Positions 39,315 to 48,033 of a stretch of 64,000 nt of DNA are shown in pieces; position 1 is the first letter of the stretch; the number at the start of each line of letters is the position of its first letter. The notes under the pieces are model-generated. The model saw nothing but the letters and a program-made list of their open reading frames with translations. It searched no databases and was not told where the DNA came from. The stretch comes from CAZKRL01 sp964555295. Its GTDB lineage: Bacteria; Bacteroidota; Bacteroidia; Flavobacteriales_D; Sanyastnellaceae. Where the stretch lies: contig CAZKRL010000006.1 in assembly GCA_964555295.1 (NCBI GenBank), forward strand, positions 1-64,000, read 5' to 3'. Position numbers and translations under genes: made by a program.

Positions 39315-40622
39315 TTACTTCTTTCGGAAATAGAGTCTGACAGGAATTCCCTCAAACTCGAAGTGCTCGCGAAGTTTATTCTCCAGAAAACGCATATACG
39401 GCTCTTTGATGTATTGTGGGGTATTGCAGAAAAATGCTATCGCAGGAGACTTCGTTGGAAGCTGAGTAACAAATTTGATTTTGATATCCTTTCCCTTATA
39501 CAACGGCGGAGGTTGGTTGTTAATGATGGGTAACATGATGTCGTTGAGTTTGGCCGTTGGGATTTTGATTTTCCGATTCGCGGCCACAGCAATAGCCTTA
39601 TCGAGCGCTTTCAAAATTCTTTGTCGCGTTACATTAGATGTAAAGAAGATTGGAACATCCGTCATTGGCGTGAGTTTCTCCTTCATCTCAGCCACGTAGC
39701 GATCAACGCTTTTGTGATCCTTTTCGACCAAATCCCATTTATTCACCAAAATCACAACGCCCTTGTTGGCCTCAGTAATCTCTTTGAAAATAGAGAGATC
39801 TTGCCGTGATAATCCTTCCGTTGCATCGATGAGCAAAAGGCAAACATCACTTTGACGAATGGCCTTGATCGTGCGAATCGAAGAATAAAATTCAATATCG
39901 TTATCAATGAGTTTGCGTTTCCTAAGACCTGCCGTATCTACCAAAACCACAGTATGTCCAAAAGCATTGTAAATGGAATCAATGCTATCACGAGTAGTAC
40001 CTGCAACATCACTCACCACCGAGCGATTGCCGCCAAGAAGGGTATTGATCAAACTGCTTTTGCCAACATTGGGTTTTCCAACGATGGCAATTCTAGGTAC
40101 GGCATCCTTTTCAGTTTCTGGCTCATCGGGAATAAGTTTACCTATTTCCTCCAGCAAGTCACCGGTGCCATAACCATTGTTTGCGCTTATAGGGTAAATA
40201 ATATCGGCTATTCCCAATTCCCAGAATTCATTGATCCATGGCTCCTTATCTGAGGTATCTACCTTATTGCAAATCAACATAATTCTTTTTCCGGATCGGC
40301 GCATCAAATCGGCAATCATTCTATCGCCATCTGTAATGCCCTCCTTGCCATCAACCATAAACAGAACCAAATCAGATTCATCCATGGCCAATGCCACCTG
40401 CGAATGAATATCACGCTGGAAGGAGTCGTCGCCTTCATCGGCAATACCGCCGGTATCAATTACCACAAATGACTTTCTTCCCCACTCCCCTATACCGTAT
40501 TTGCGATCGCGGGTCACCCCTGCTGTGGGTTCGACTATAGCATCATCCGTGCCCGTAAGTCGGTTAAACATAGTCGACTTACCTACATTAGGACGACCTG
40601 CGATTACAATAGTGAAACTCAT
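39315..40622 (-). CDS. der: Ribosome-assembly GTPase Der (EngA)
   Basis: A 435-residue protein with two tandem GTPase domains and a C-terminal KH-like domain. Domain 1 has GRPNVGKST (~8-16), the TRD switch and a NKVD specificity motif. Domain 2 has GKPNVGKSS, DTAGLRKRK and NKWD. The double G-domain layout is diagnostic for Der, which matures the large ribosomal subunit. It is followed by the convergent epimerase and is read divergently from the SGNH gene. Confidence 0.97.
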   Translation of the reverse strand: MSFTIVIAGRPNVGKSTMFNRLTGTDDAIVEPTAGVTRDRKYGIGEWGRKSFVVIDTGGIADEGDDSFQRDIHSQVALAMDESDLVLFMVDGKEGITDGDRMIADLMRRSGKRIMLICNKVDTSDKEPWINEFWELGIADIIYPISANNGYGTGDLLEEIGKLIPDEPETEKDAVPRIAIVGKPNVGKSSLINTLLGGNRSVVSDVAGTTRDSIDSIYNAFGHTVVLVDTAGLRKRKLIDNDIEFYSSIRTIKAIRQSDVCLLLIDATEGLSRQDLSIFKEITEANKGVVILVNKWDLVEKDHKSVDRYVAEMKEKLTPMTDVPIFFTSNVTRQRILKALDKAIAVAANRKIKIPTAKLNDIMLPIINNQPPPLYKGKDIKIKFVTQLPTKSPAIAFFCNTPQYIKEPYMRFLENKLREHFEFEGIPVRLYFRKK

Positions 40623-40723
40623 ATATTTGCGAAATATCCGACCTCGAAGCTATTTTCTCAGCTGCATATCGCTGAAAATCTTAAAAACAATTATACCCCA
40701 TCCATAGTTAATAGACCGCTTTC

Positions 40724-41461
40724 ATGAAAATATTAGTCAATACTATACTCGTTTGCGTTGGGTTTGTCGTACCAATATATTCAGTCAATTGCATCGCTAA
40801 CGAATGTCATCGCTCGGAACCGATGACTACCCTATCTAAGATGGCCAAGACAAAAACGGCCGCCCGAGCATGTACCTATCAACTACAACATTTCGACTTC
40901 CATTATAAGCCAGAGACAGCAAATCCGAAAATCATAATGCTCGGAAATTCCATGATTCGATCTACCGATTGGGTAAGGTTGCTGGAAAGAGAAGATGTGA
41001 TCAACAGAGGTATCGCGGGTGATAAAATCAAATGCATATGCGAACGAACAAAATATTTAAAAGGAAAAGGCGCAAAGATCTGGATCATCGAAGGTGGCAT
41101 AAATGACCTCCCCGCTATGAAAACGGGTGATATGCTAAAGCAATTTGACATGATTGTTGACTTTGTCAAATCTGAAAACGCCATACCTGTAATTGTATCA
41201 CCTACATATATATCCAACAAGGCCAGGCCTAATCTCAAAAAAGATGTAACCAAAACCAATCAGGCGGTTTCCGATATCAATCAAAAGCTTACTCACTACT
41301 GCGACAGCACCAAAACAGATTTGATTAATCTCAACTTAAAACTATCGGAGAATGGTGTTCTTGCTGAGAAGTACACGACCGACGGAGTGCACTTTACCGA
41401 TGACGCAAAGCAGATATGGGCAAAAGAGATATTAGCTCTTCTAAAAAAGTATAAGATATGA
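40724..41461 (+). CDS. Secreted SGNH/GDSL hydrolase
   Basis: A 245-residue exported enzyme with signal peptide. The four SGNH blocks are visible: GNS (Ser76), the NRGIAGD glycine block, the GGIND block with Asn127, and the C-terminal TDGVH with Asp220 and His223. The family cleaves esters, often acetyl groups on sugars. The relatives here look like the platelet-activating factor acetylhydrolase-like branch, but the substrate is unknown. It faces the hslR gene with eight bases between. Confidence 0.85.
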   Translation: MKILVNTILVCVGFVVPIYSVNCIANECHRSEPMTTLSKMAKTKTAARACTYQLQHFDFHYKPETANPKIIMLGNSMIRSTDWVRLLEREDVINRGIAGDKIKCICERTKYLKGKGAKIWIIEGGINDLPAMKTGDMLKQFDMIVDFVKSENAIPVIVSPTYISNKARPNLKKDVTKTNQAVSDINQKLTHYCDSTKTDLINLNLKLSENGVLAEKYTTDGVHFTDDAKQIWAKEILALLKKYKI

Positions 41462-41469
41462 TTTTACAT

Positions 41470-41850
41470 CTAGTCATCTGCATCCTGCCAATCCAAAAAA
41501 TCTTCGAGATCTCTTCGGTCTCGCTTTGTAGGTCTACCCGGTAATCTCAGCATATTACTCGCTTTAATTTTTTTAATTCTATCGAGCTTTTCCAACTCTG
41601 CCGGATCCGTTATATCCTTCGCATAAACAGAAACAAGAGCTGCGCCTACTCGTGACTTGGGAAATTGCAATACCTGATAACTCAAAGTAACAGGACCTTT
41701 TCTAACCGTAATAACGTCTAAAGGCCTAACCTCTCTTGCCGGTTTAACAATGGTTTGATTGACACCTACCTTACCAGCAGTGCATAATTCCGTTGATTGC
41801 GTTCTGGATTTGCAAGCTCGAATACACCACAGAAATTTATCTATCCGCAT
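41470..41850 (-). CDS. hslR: S4-domain RNA-binding protein (Hsp15/HslR-like)
   Basis: A 126-residue protein with an N-terminal S4 domain (MRIDKFLWCIRACKSRTQS and the GKVGVNQTIV strand-turn) and a basic C-terminus (GRPTKRDRRDLEDFLDWQ) typical of the Hsp15 group, which binds stalled 50S subunits carrying nascent chains. It starts nine bases after the dnaX stop and is probably in the same operon. Confidence 0.85.
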   Translation of the reverse strand: MRIDKFLWCIRACKSRTQSTELCTAGKVGVNQTIVKPAREVRPLDVITVRKGPVTLSYQVLQFPKSRVGAALVSVYAKDITDPAELEKLDRIKKIKASNMLRLPGRPTKRDRRDLEDFLDWQDADD

Positions 41851-41859
41851 AACAGCGAA

Positions 41860-43561
41860 TCAATAATCAATTCTAAGCTTAAGCCTCTTCCTCATCTCCT
41901 CCAACATGGGATACTCTTTGGCCATAACCTCATATTTCTGCTTGTCTGTCTGATATTCTATAGCTATATCCGTAATGGCAGTCTTTACTACCGCGAATTC
42001 AATACCTTGTATACCATAACGCTCTCTCATAAAGTCAGAAAAGGCCGATCGTTGTTCATTGAATACCAGGACCTGAGTGCTGCCGGGAACACGAACCTCT
42101 ATGAGATTCTCACCTTGCATAGCCAATTCCGCCATTTGAAATACCGATTGTACAACTATATCGTTGGTGAGTATTTCATCCGCAAAACTTTTCCACGCCA
42201 ATTGTATTTCATCCATTGAATACACCCGAACTGCTTGATGTGTCTGAAGCGCTGATTGTATCGCATTAGATGACTGTCCCATCGTGTTGACTCGCAAAGA
42301 CTTTAACCCAAGTCCAACCGGCTTGGCGACTGATTTTACCGAGGAAGTCTGTGATGCAACAACCGAAGAAACACTTTCCGTCGAAGAACTCTGAAGAATT
42401 TTCTCAATTCCTGGGGCTGGTGGATAATCCTTTACTAAAGCAGGATTTGCAGATGTGATATTCTTTTCACCCGAACGAAAGGGCTTCAGTTTAAACTTTT
42501 TTTTTTCGCCTTCCCGTTGGTTATAAGGAATGCTTGCAAGTTTCATGATTGTTAGTTCAACCAAGAGCCGCTGATGCCTGCTGCTCTTGTATTGGTTATC
42601 ACATTCATTGATGAATTTAAGTGCCAGGATGAGCATACGCAAATCCGTTTTACCCGCCTGATCAGCATAACGTCTTGCGATGTTCTCACTCACTTCCAGA
42701 AGAGCTATTGTTTGAGGATCACTGCAAACGAGCAGATTTCGCAAATGCGAACCAAAGCCGTTTATAAAATGATGCCCATCAAAACCCTTCGATAAAATAT
42801 CATCAAAAAGTTTCAAGCCCCCAGGAATATCTTCATTGAGTATCATATCAGTTAGCCTGAAATAATAATCGTAATCGAGCACATTCAAGTTTTCTATGAC
42901 TGCCGCATAAGTGAGTTTACCACCACAAAACGCAACTACCTGATCGAAAATGGATAAAGCATCACGCATGGCGCCATCCGCCTTCTCAGCTATTACATGC
43001 AAAGCATCTCGCTCCGCGTCAATTCCTTCTTGACCAGCAATATACTCCAAATGATCTGCGATATCCTTGACCCGAATTCTGTTGAAATCAAAAATCTGAC
43101 AACGACTTAATATGGTTGGAAGAATCTTATGCTTCTCGGTGGTGGCGAGAATAAAAATGGCATGGACCGGCGGTTCTTCCAACGTTTTCAAAAAGGCATT
43201 GAACGCAGCCTGCGAAAGCATGTGAACCTCATCGATTATATACACCTTGAAACGTGATGTTTGCGGCGGAATTCTAACACTGTCTACAATGGAACGAATA
43301 TCTTCCACTGAATTATTCGAGGCTGCATCAAGCTCAAATACACTGTACTGTAAATCACTGATATCTACACCCAAGTTGTTATTTACTGCTTTGGAGAATA
43401 TTCTCGCACAAGTGGTTTTCCCTACACCCCTAGGCCCTGTAAATAGATACGCCTGCGCCACTTGATCTTTTTGAATGGCATCAAGTNNNNNNNNNNCCCA
43501 CAACGCTTTCCCAAGTATCGGGCCTATACTTTCGCGCAGAAACAATATAATGTTCGCTCAT
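41860..43561 (-). CDS. dnaX: DNA polymerase III subunit gamma/tau (with an internal assembly gap)
   Basis: DnaX forms the clamp-loader core. The true N-terminus is at ATG 43561: MSEHYIVSARKYRPDTWESVV, the family start. It leads straight into a run of 10 N, after which LDAIQKDQVAQAYLFTGPRG follows in another frame because the N count is a placeholder. Walker A is GPRGVGKTTCAR, then ELDAASNNSV, DEVHMLS and LATTEKHKILPTILSRC. The usual four-cysteine zinc module between Walker A and ELDAASNN is missing, which I recall also from Flavobacteriia. The C-terminus is the tau-like part. About 24 bases are probably missing in the gap. Confidence 0.93.
43487..43496. other. Assembly gap (10 N) inside dnaX
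   Basis: Ten N bases interrupt the N-terminal codons of dnaX. The frames on the two sides differ by one, so the real gap must be a multiple of three bases; the family pattern (VVGQ..IT.TL.. before LDAI) suggests about 24. Confidence 0.95.
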
Positions 43562-43805
43562 CAGGGCAAATATGCGCATCGTATGAGTCGATCAAATTCA
43601 CAAGATGTCAACAACCTTGTAATTGACCAATTCACTTGATTAGAAATCACAAAAGAGACAACACGAAACAAATACAAAAATGGAAGCAACATGGTTCTGC
43701 AACAAGAATATGTCGAGGGTAGAAAAGGAATTTGTATTGCGATTACCCCTCGGAGTCAATCGTCACACTTACATGTATGGTTGCTACGAAAATCAATCGG
43801 ATTCC

Positions 43806-44819
43806 TTAAGACATCTCTCCGCAAACCGCGTGAGACAATTTTCTCTGAATTTCTTCCTTGTCACGAAAATTACCCAAGACAAACATCATTTTGGTGATTG
43901 CGGCCTCCCTTGTGAGATCAGCGCCACCAATAACACCGATGGAAGCCAAAACTCTACCCGTCTCATATATACCCTGGTTTACCAAACCTTTGTTGCATTG
44001 AGTAATATTGAGAATCGGAATCCCTCTAGTAATTACCTCGGCTAAAGCATCCAGAAACCATTTATCTCTCATTGCATTGCCAGAACCAAACGTTTCCAAA
44101 ACCAATCCTCTTATTTCATTGGCACCCAGCACTGATTCAACAATCCCTCTGCTAATACCCGGAAAAAGCGTCAGTAAGGCAACATCACAGTTCATTACTG
44201 AATGCAATCTGAAAGCAGTTTGAGGTCGCAGCAACAAACTATGATTCACATTTACCTTTATTCCAACCTCCGCCAAGGCGTCAAAATTTGGGGACACAAA
44301 AGCGTCAAAATGTTCAGCGCTGTACTTGTGTGTGCGATTACCACGGAACAATTTAGATTGAAAATACACACAAACTTCTCGAATCAGGGGTCGATCATTT
44401 TCTTCCATTGAGGCAATCTCGATGGCGGAAATGAGATTTTCTTTACCGTCCGTCCTGATCTGTCCCATGGGCAACTGTGATCCTGTCAAAATTACCGGCA
44501 TGTCGATGCCCTCTAACATAAAACTCAATGCGGATGCGGTATAGGCCATTGTATCCGTACCATGAAGCAAGACGATTCCCCAGACCGACAATCTCAAATC
44601 ACTAATCATATTAGCCATTTCCTGCCAGTTAGGAACACCCACTTCCGAAGAATCAATTGGATGAATGGTTGAAATCACGTCTATCTCCAAATCAAACCTC
44701 GATAGCTCAGGTATCTGAGATAACAACTCATCAGCGCTGATGGGTCTCAAAGCCCCCGAGACAGGGTTCATCACCATGCCTATGGTACCTCCTGTGTAGA
44801 TAATCGCGATTTTTTTCAT
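43806..44819 (-). CDS. ansA: Type I L-asparaginase
   Basis: A 337-residue cytoplasmic-type asparaginase that hydrolyses asparagine to aspartate and ammonia. The first catalytic Thr is in IIYTGGTIGM near the N-terminus and the second block is LHGTDTMAYTASALSFML with the Thr-Asp pair. There is no signal peptide, which fits type I. The start is ATG 44819; a TTG nine bases upstream is in frame but not needed. The gene stands alone between dnaX and the small membrane protein gene. Confidence 0.9.
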   Translation of the reverse strand: MKKIAIIYTGGTIGMVMNPVSGALRPISADELLSQIPELSRFDLEIDVISTIHPIDSSEVGVPNWQEMANMISDLRLSVWGIVLLHGTDTMAYTASALSFMLEGIDMPVILTGSQLPMGQIRTDGKENLISAIEIASMEENDRPLIREVCVYFQSKLFRGNRTHKYSAEHFDAFVSPNFDALAEVGIKVNVNHSLLLRPQTAFRLHSVMNCDVALLTLFPGISRGIVESVLGANEIRGLVLETFGSGNAMRDKWFLDALAEVITRGIPILNITQCNKGLVNQGIYETGRVLASIGVIGGADLTREAAITKMMFVLGNFRDKEEIQRKLSHAVCGEMS

Positions 44820-45097
44820 CGGCCGCAATTTATTAAAGGTCTATATCTCCCCTCGAATTCAAATAGCATTGTGAATGATCGATGCAATGAATATGAATGC
44901 CTCAAAAAAACCGTTGCCTCCGATATTCAGAAAAAATTATTTGGAAAGGATAAATTATTCTTTCAACGTAATCTCAATGCATTCGTCAAAGCATCTTTGC
45001 ACCCACTTTGAAAATCCGTTGATACCAACAATCCCAAACTAAAAAAGGTAATTATGATACATACCCGTTCGAATCATACTACATAATCCATTTAGAT

Positions 45098-45475
45098 ATG
45101 TTCCAAGTCAAAACTGCCATCCTCAATATTCTGATCTCCATCACTTCGCTCATTCTCGCAGATTACTTTTTTGAAGGTGTGTATTTCGAAAACTATGGGG
45201 TGGTTATCATCACTGCGCTGATGCTATCAATCTTAAATACTTTCGTCAAACCCCTGCTGCTGTTTTTTACCATACCCGTTACCATTATGACTCTTGGGCT
45301 ATTCCTTCTCGTTATCAATGGATTTATTCTGATGCTCGCTGATGAATTGGTGGATGGCTTCAAGCTCGACAGCTTTTGGTCGGCAATGGGTCTGTCAATA
45401 TGGATGGGGCTCATGAATATGCTCATGGGTGGCAAAGCAAAAGTTATAACTAAAAACGACACTACTGATATTTAA
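45098..45475 (+). CDS. Small four-helix membrane protein of the phage-holin-4 (YvlD) superfamily
   Basis: A 125-residue protein with four hydrophobic helices and the pattern ILADYFFEGVYFENYGVV, ALMLSILNTFVKPLLLFF, TIPVTIMTLGLFLLVINGF, LDSFWSAMGLSI. This matches PF04020-type proteins, which are found across bacteria and are not phage holins despite the name. Function is unknown. It lies 18 bases before cinA and is likely co-transcribed. Confidence 0.85.
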   Translation: MFQVKTAILNILISITSLILADYFFEGVYFENYGVVIITALMLSILNTFVKPLLLFFTIPVTIMTLGLFLLVINGFILMLADELVDGFKLDSFWSAMGLSIWMGLMNMLMGGKAKVITKNDTTDI

Positions 45476-45493
45476 GCACCTATCACAATTCGC

Positions 45494-46768
45494 ATGACAA
45501 CTCATCAACCCGCGCGCTGCTGGTCACTATCAGTTGGCGATGAACTGCTGATCGGCCAAACCATTAACACCAACTCTGGATGGATCGGTGCAAACCTCTC
45601 TACTGCCGGTTACCAATTGGTAGGCAGCTCAGTATGCGGAGATGATGAACATGATATCACATCTGCCCTGCAGCATGCTCTGGAGAATGCTGACTTTGTG
45701 ATAATGACGGGAGGCCTCGGACCGACAAAAGACGACATCACCAAAAATGTCCTCGCGAATTATTTCAAGATGCCACTTGAGTTTCACTCCGACATTTTCG
45801 AAAAGGTGAAAGATTATTTTTCTGCGCGCGGCAAGGTGATGCCCGAGCTCAACCGCAACCAGGCGATGTTGCCCAAAGGATGTAAAATCCTTCCCAACAG
45901 AAGAGGCACGGCAAGCGGAATGTGGTTTGAAGAAAATGGAAAGGTGCTTATCTCACTGCCAGGTGTGCCTTACGAAATGCAGACATTGATAGAGGAAGAG
46001 GTCTTACCCATTTTGTATCAGCGATTTGCCCCAGGAAACATTTATCATCGCACAGTACTGACATTTGGACTAGGTGAAAGTCGACTTGCCGAAATGTTGG
46101 AGTCATGGGAGAACTCACTGAAAAATGACAATATCAAATTGGCTTATCTGCCCTCGCCCGGGTTGGTTAAATTGCGTATGTCGGTCTATCATTCCGATAA
46201 CGCTCGCATTGCTGAATTGATTCGAAAAAAAGAAGAGGAGCTGCTACAAATCATTGGTGACGCACATTATGGTTTTGACAATGATGATATGGCAACCGTG
46301 GTTGGAAGACTTTGCACACAGCACCAATTGAGCATCTCAGCCGCTGAAAGTTGCTCTGCAGGAGCGCTTGCTCACAAAATAGTGTCGGTGCCGGGAAGCA
46401 GTCAGTATTTCATGGGCAGCGTGGTAACCTATTCCTCTGAGAGCAAAACAAAATTGCTCGGTGTCGACCCGCAGAGCATTCAAGTTCATGGAGTGGTAAG
46501 TGAAACAGTAGCACTAGAAATGGCTCACGGCGTCAGGAAATTGATGGCCACCGATTATGCCTTGTCGGCAACCGGAGTTGCGGGCCCCGACGGCGGCGAC
46601 GACAATCACCCTGTAGGAGCCGTATGGATTGGGATCTCGAGTGCAAGGCGTACCGCTGCCTACAGGTTTCAATTTGGTAAAAGCAGAATCAATAACATGG
46701 AAATGACCGCAACCACGGCACTCAATCTGCTCAGAAAAGAAATTTTATCGGATTTGTCGCGGTTGTAA
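45494..46768 (+). CDS. cinA: CinA-like protein: molybdopterin-binding domain plus nicotinamide-nucleotide amidase domain
   Basis: The 424-residue protein has the N-terminal MoCF-like domain (SVGDELLIGQTINTNSGW, MTGGLGPTKDDIT, LPNRRGTASGMW, SLPGVPYEM) that in CinA hydrolyses ADP-ribose-type pyrophosphates. The C-terminal PncC-type domain (SAAESCSAGALAHKIVSVPG, GVVSETVALEMA, ATGVAGPDGGDD) deamidates nicotinamide mononucleotide. The full two-domain length is present. It lies between the small membrane protein gene and rpmB. Confidence 0.93.
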   Translation: MTTHQPARCWSLSVGDELLIGQTINTNSGWIGANLSTAGYQLVGSSVCGDDEHDITSALQHALENADFVIMTGGLGPTKDDITKNVLANYFKMPLEFHSDIFEKVKDYFSARGKVMPELNRNQAMLPKGCKILPNRRGTASGMWFEENGKVLISLPGVPYEMQTLIEEEVLPILYQRFAPGNIYHRTVLTFGLGESRLAEMLESWENSLKNDNIKLAYLPSPGLVKLRMSVYHSDNARIAELIRKKEEELLQIIGDAHYGFDNDDMATVVGRLCTQHQLSISAAESCSAGALAHKIVSVPGSSQYFMGSVVTYSSESKTKLLGVDPQSIQVHGVVSETVALEMAHGVRKLMATDYALSATGVAGPDGGDDNHPVGAVWIGISSARRTAAYRFQFGKSRINNMEMTATTALNLLRKEILSDLSRL

Positions 46769-46805
46769 ATTTCTTTCGTTAATTCGCACCCCAATTTTAA
46801 GAACC

Positions 46806-47042
46806 ATGGCGCGCATTTGTCAAATCACCGGAAAGACCACGATAGGTGGTCACCGTGTGTCTCACTCCAATATCAAAACCAAACGCCGTTTCTATCCAAA
46901 TCTCCAGTACAAGAGACTTTGGAACGAAGAGACTAAGTCATGGGTTGAGTTGCGTTTGACTCCAAAAGGAATGCGCATCATCGATAGAATCGGGCTGAAA
47001 GAAGCCCTGAAGCGCTCTGCCGAGCTCGGTATCCTCGCCTAA
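46806..47042 (+). CDS. rpmB: 50S ribosomal protein L28
   Basis: The 78-residue protein begins ARICQITGKTTIGGHRVSHS, the L28 signature, and ends with the GLKEALKRS helix. It is 37 bases downstream of cinA. In many Bacteroidota rpmB is followed by rpmG (L33) and a small DUF4295 gene; here the next gene is a SUMF1 lipoprotein after a hairpin. Confidence 0.96.
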   Translation: MARICQITGKTTIGGHRVSHSNIKTKRRFYPNLQYKRLWNEETKSWVELRLTPKGMRIIDRIGLKEALKRSAELGILA

Positions 47043-47065
47043 TTAAAGCGTTAACCGAAAATTTC

Positions 47066-47097
47066 CTCCCAAATAATTTGGGGGTTATTGTTTTTTG
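47066..47097 (+). terminator. Probable intrinsic terminator after rpmB
   Basis: CTCCCAAA (47066-47073) pairs with TTTGGGGG (47077-47084) around the loop TAA, allowing one G-T pair, and is followed by TTATTG and a run of six T. It lies 24 bases after the rpmB stop. Confidence 0.6.
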
Positions 47098-47158
47098 AGC
47101 ATCTTTGATTCGCTAACCTTAACCGAGAGGACGTACACTCTCACAACCTATTCGAATT

Positions 47159-47932
47159 ATGCTCAAGCTTTTTACGATTTCTTTAGCTGTAGGTCTATTA
47201 ACTATTTTCGGCTGTAACAACGAAAATCAAAAGACCGCCCTGCCAACACCGGCCTCATTTGAAAATTTTGTGGAAGTCAAAGGTGGAACATTCATGATGG
47301 GAGCTGCAGACAGTGTTGTAGGCAAAGACCAGGATGAAAGACAACATTTAGTTGAGTTAAGCGATTATTGGATCATGGACAAAACCGTCAGCAGGGCTCA
47401 ATGGAACTCCGTAATGAAACCAGATGCGCCCAATTCTGATGAAGATCGTAAAATGCCAATGACTGGCATCACATGGGATTCCGTTCAAACCTTTGTTCAA
47501 AAACTCAATGACAAAGGAGAATGGAACTACAGTCTGCCTACAGAAGCCCAATGGGAATATGCAGCCAGAGGAGGTCAAAAATCGCAAGGCACCATTTATT
47601 CAGGTTCCAATAACATCGATGAAGTGGGATGGTACAGCGGCAATAGCAATAACCGGATCCACGCTAGCGGTGAACTCAAACCCAATGAACTGGGCTTGTA
47701 TGACATGACAGGAAACCAATGGGAGTGGTGCCAAGATTGGTACGGCGAATACCCGAATGATACGGCGGCAGTAGTCAATCCAAGCGGTCCAGCCAATGGC
47801 GCAGTCAAAGTTCTTCGCGGCGGATCCTGGTATTCCGTAGCCTCGCTTTGCAGAAACACACTGCGCAGCGGAGGCGAACCGAGCGTCAAAGACAAGCATT
47901 ACGGTTTCCGTTTGGTGAGAATCAAAAAATAA
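47159..47932 (+). CDS. SUMF1/formylglycine-enzyme-like lipoprotein
   Basis: A 257-residue predicted lipoprotein (lipobox IFGC, acylated Cys19). The rest is a single SUMF1/FGE-sulfatase domain: VEVKGGTFMMGAAD, MDKTVSRAQWNSVM, YSLPTEAQWEYAARGG, NELGLYDMTGNQWEWCQDW, VLRGGSWYS, and a terminal YGFRLVRIKK. The paired cysteines used by true formylglycine enzymes are not evident, so it may be a binding or scaffold protein like the T9SS lipoprotein GldK, which shares the fold but is longer. Confidence 0.85.
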   Translation: MLKLFTISLAVGLLTIFGCNNENQKTALPTPASFENFVEVKGGTFMMGAADSVVGKDQDERQHLVELSDYWIMDKTVSRAQWNSVMKPDAPNSDEDRKMPMTGITWDSVQTFVQKLNDKGEWNYSLPTEAQWEYAARGGQKSQGTIYSGSNNIDEVGWYSGNSNNRIHASGELKPNELGLYDMTGNQWEWCQDWYGEYPNDTAAVVNPSGPANGAVKVLRGGSWYSVASLCRNTLRSGGEPSVKDKHYGFRLVRIKK

Positions 47933-47957
47933 TCGGAAACTACCTCTTACTTTTTAC

Positions 47958-47996
47958 TTGACAGACATTTTGCATTTCATAGTCTGTGTATATTTG
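47958..47996 (+). promoter_or_regulatory. Promoter of secDF
   Basis: TATATTTG at 47989-47996 is an exact -7 element. Two TTG candidates precede it: one within TTGACA starting at 47958, and one at 47970-47972 with a 16-base spacer. The secDF start is 37 bases further downstream. Confidence 0.5.
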
Positions 47997-48033
47997 CCGC
48001 CCTTAAAAATACTGTTTAATAATTCCTGAAATC

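Noticed and set aside
43680..44045. A 121-codon plus-strand frame overlapping the asparaginase gene
   Set aside because: Most of it is antisense to a well-conserved gene, and the translated protein has no recognisable pattern.
45098..45475. Phage holin as evidence of a prophage
   Set aside because: The family name is historical; no phage genes are nearby and the gene sits with cinA.
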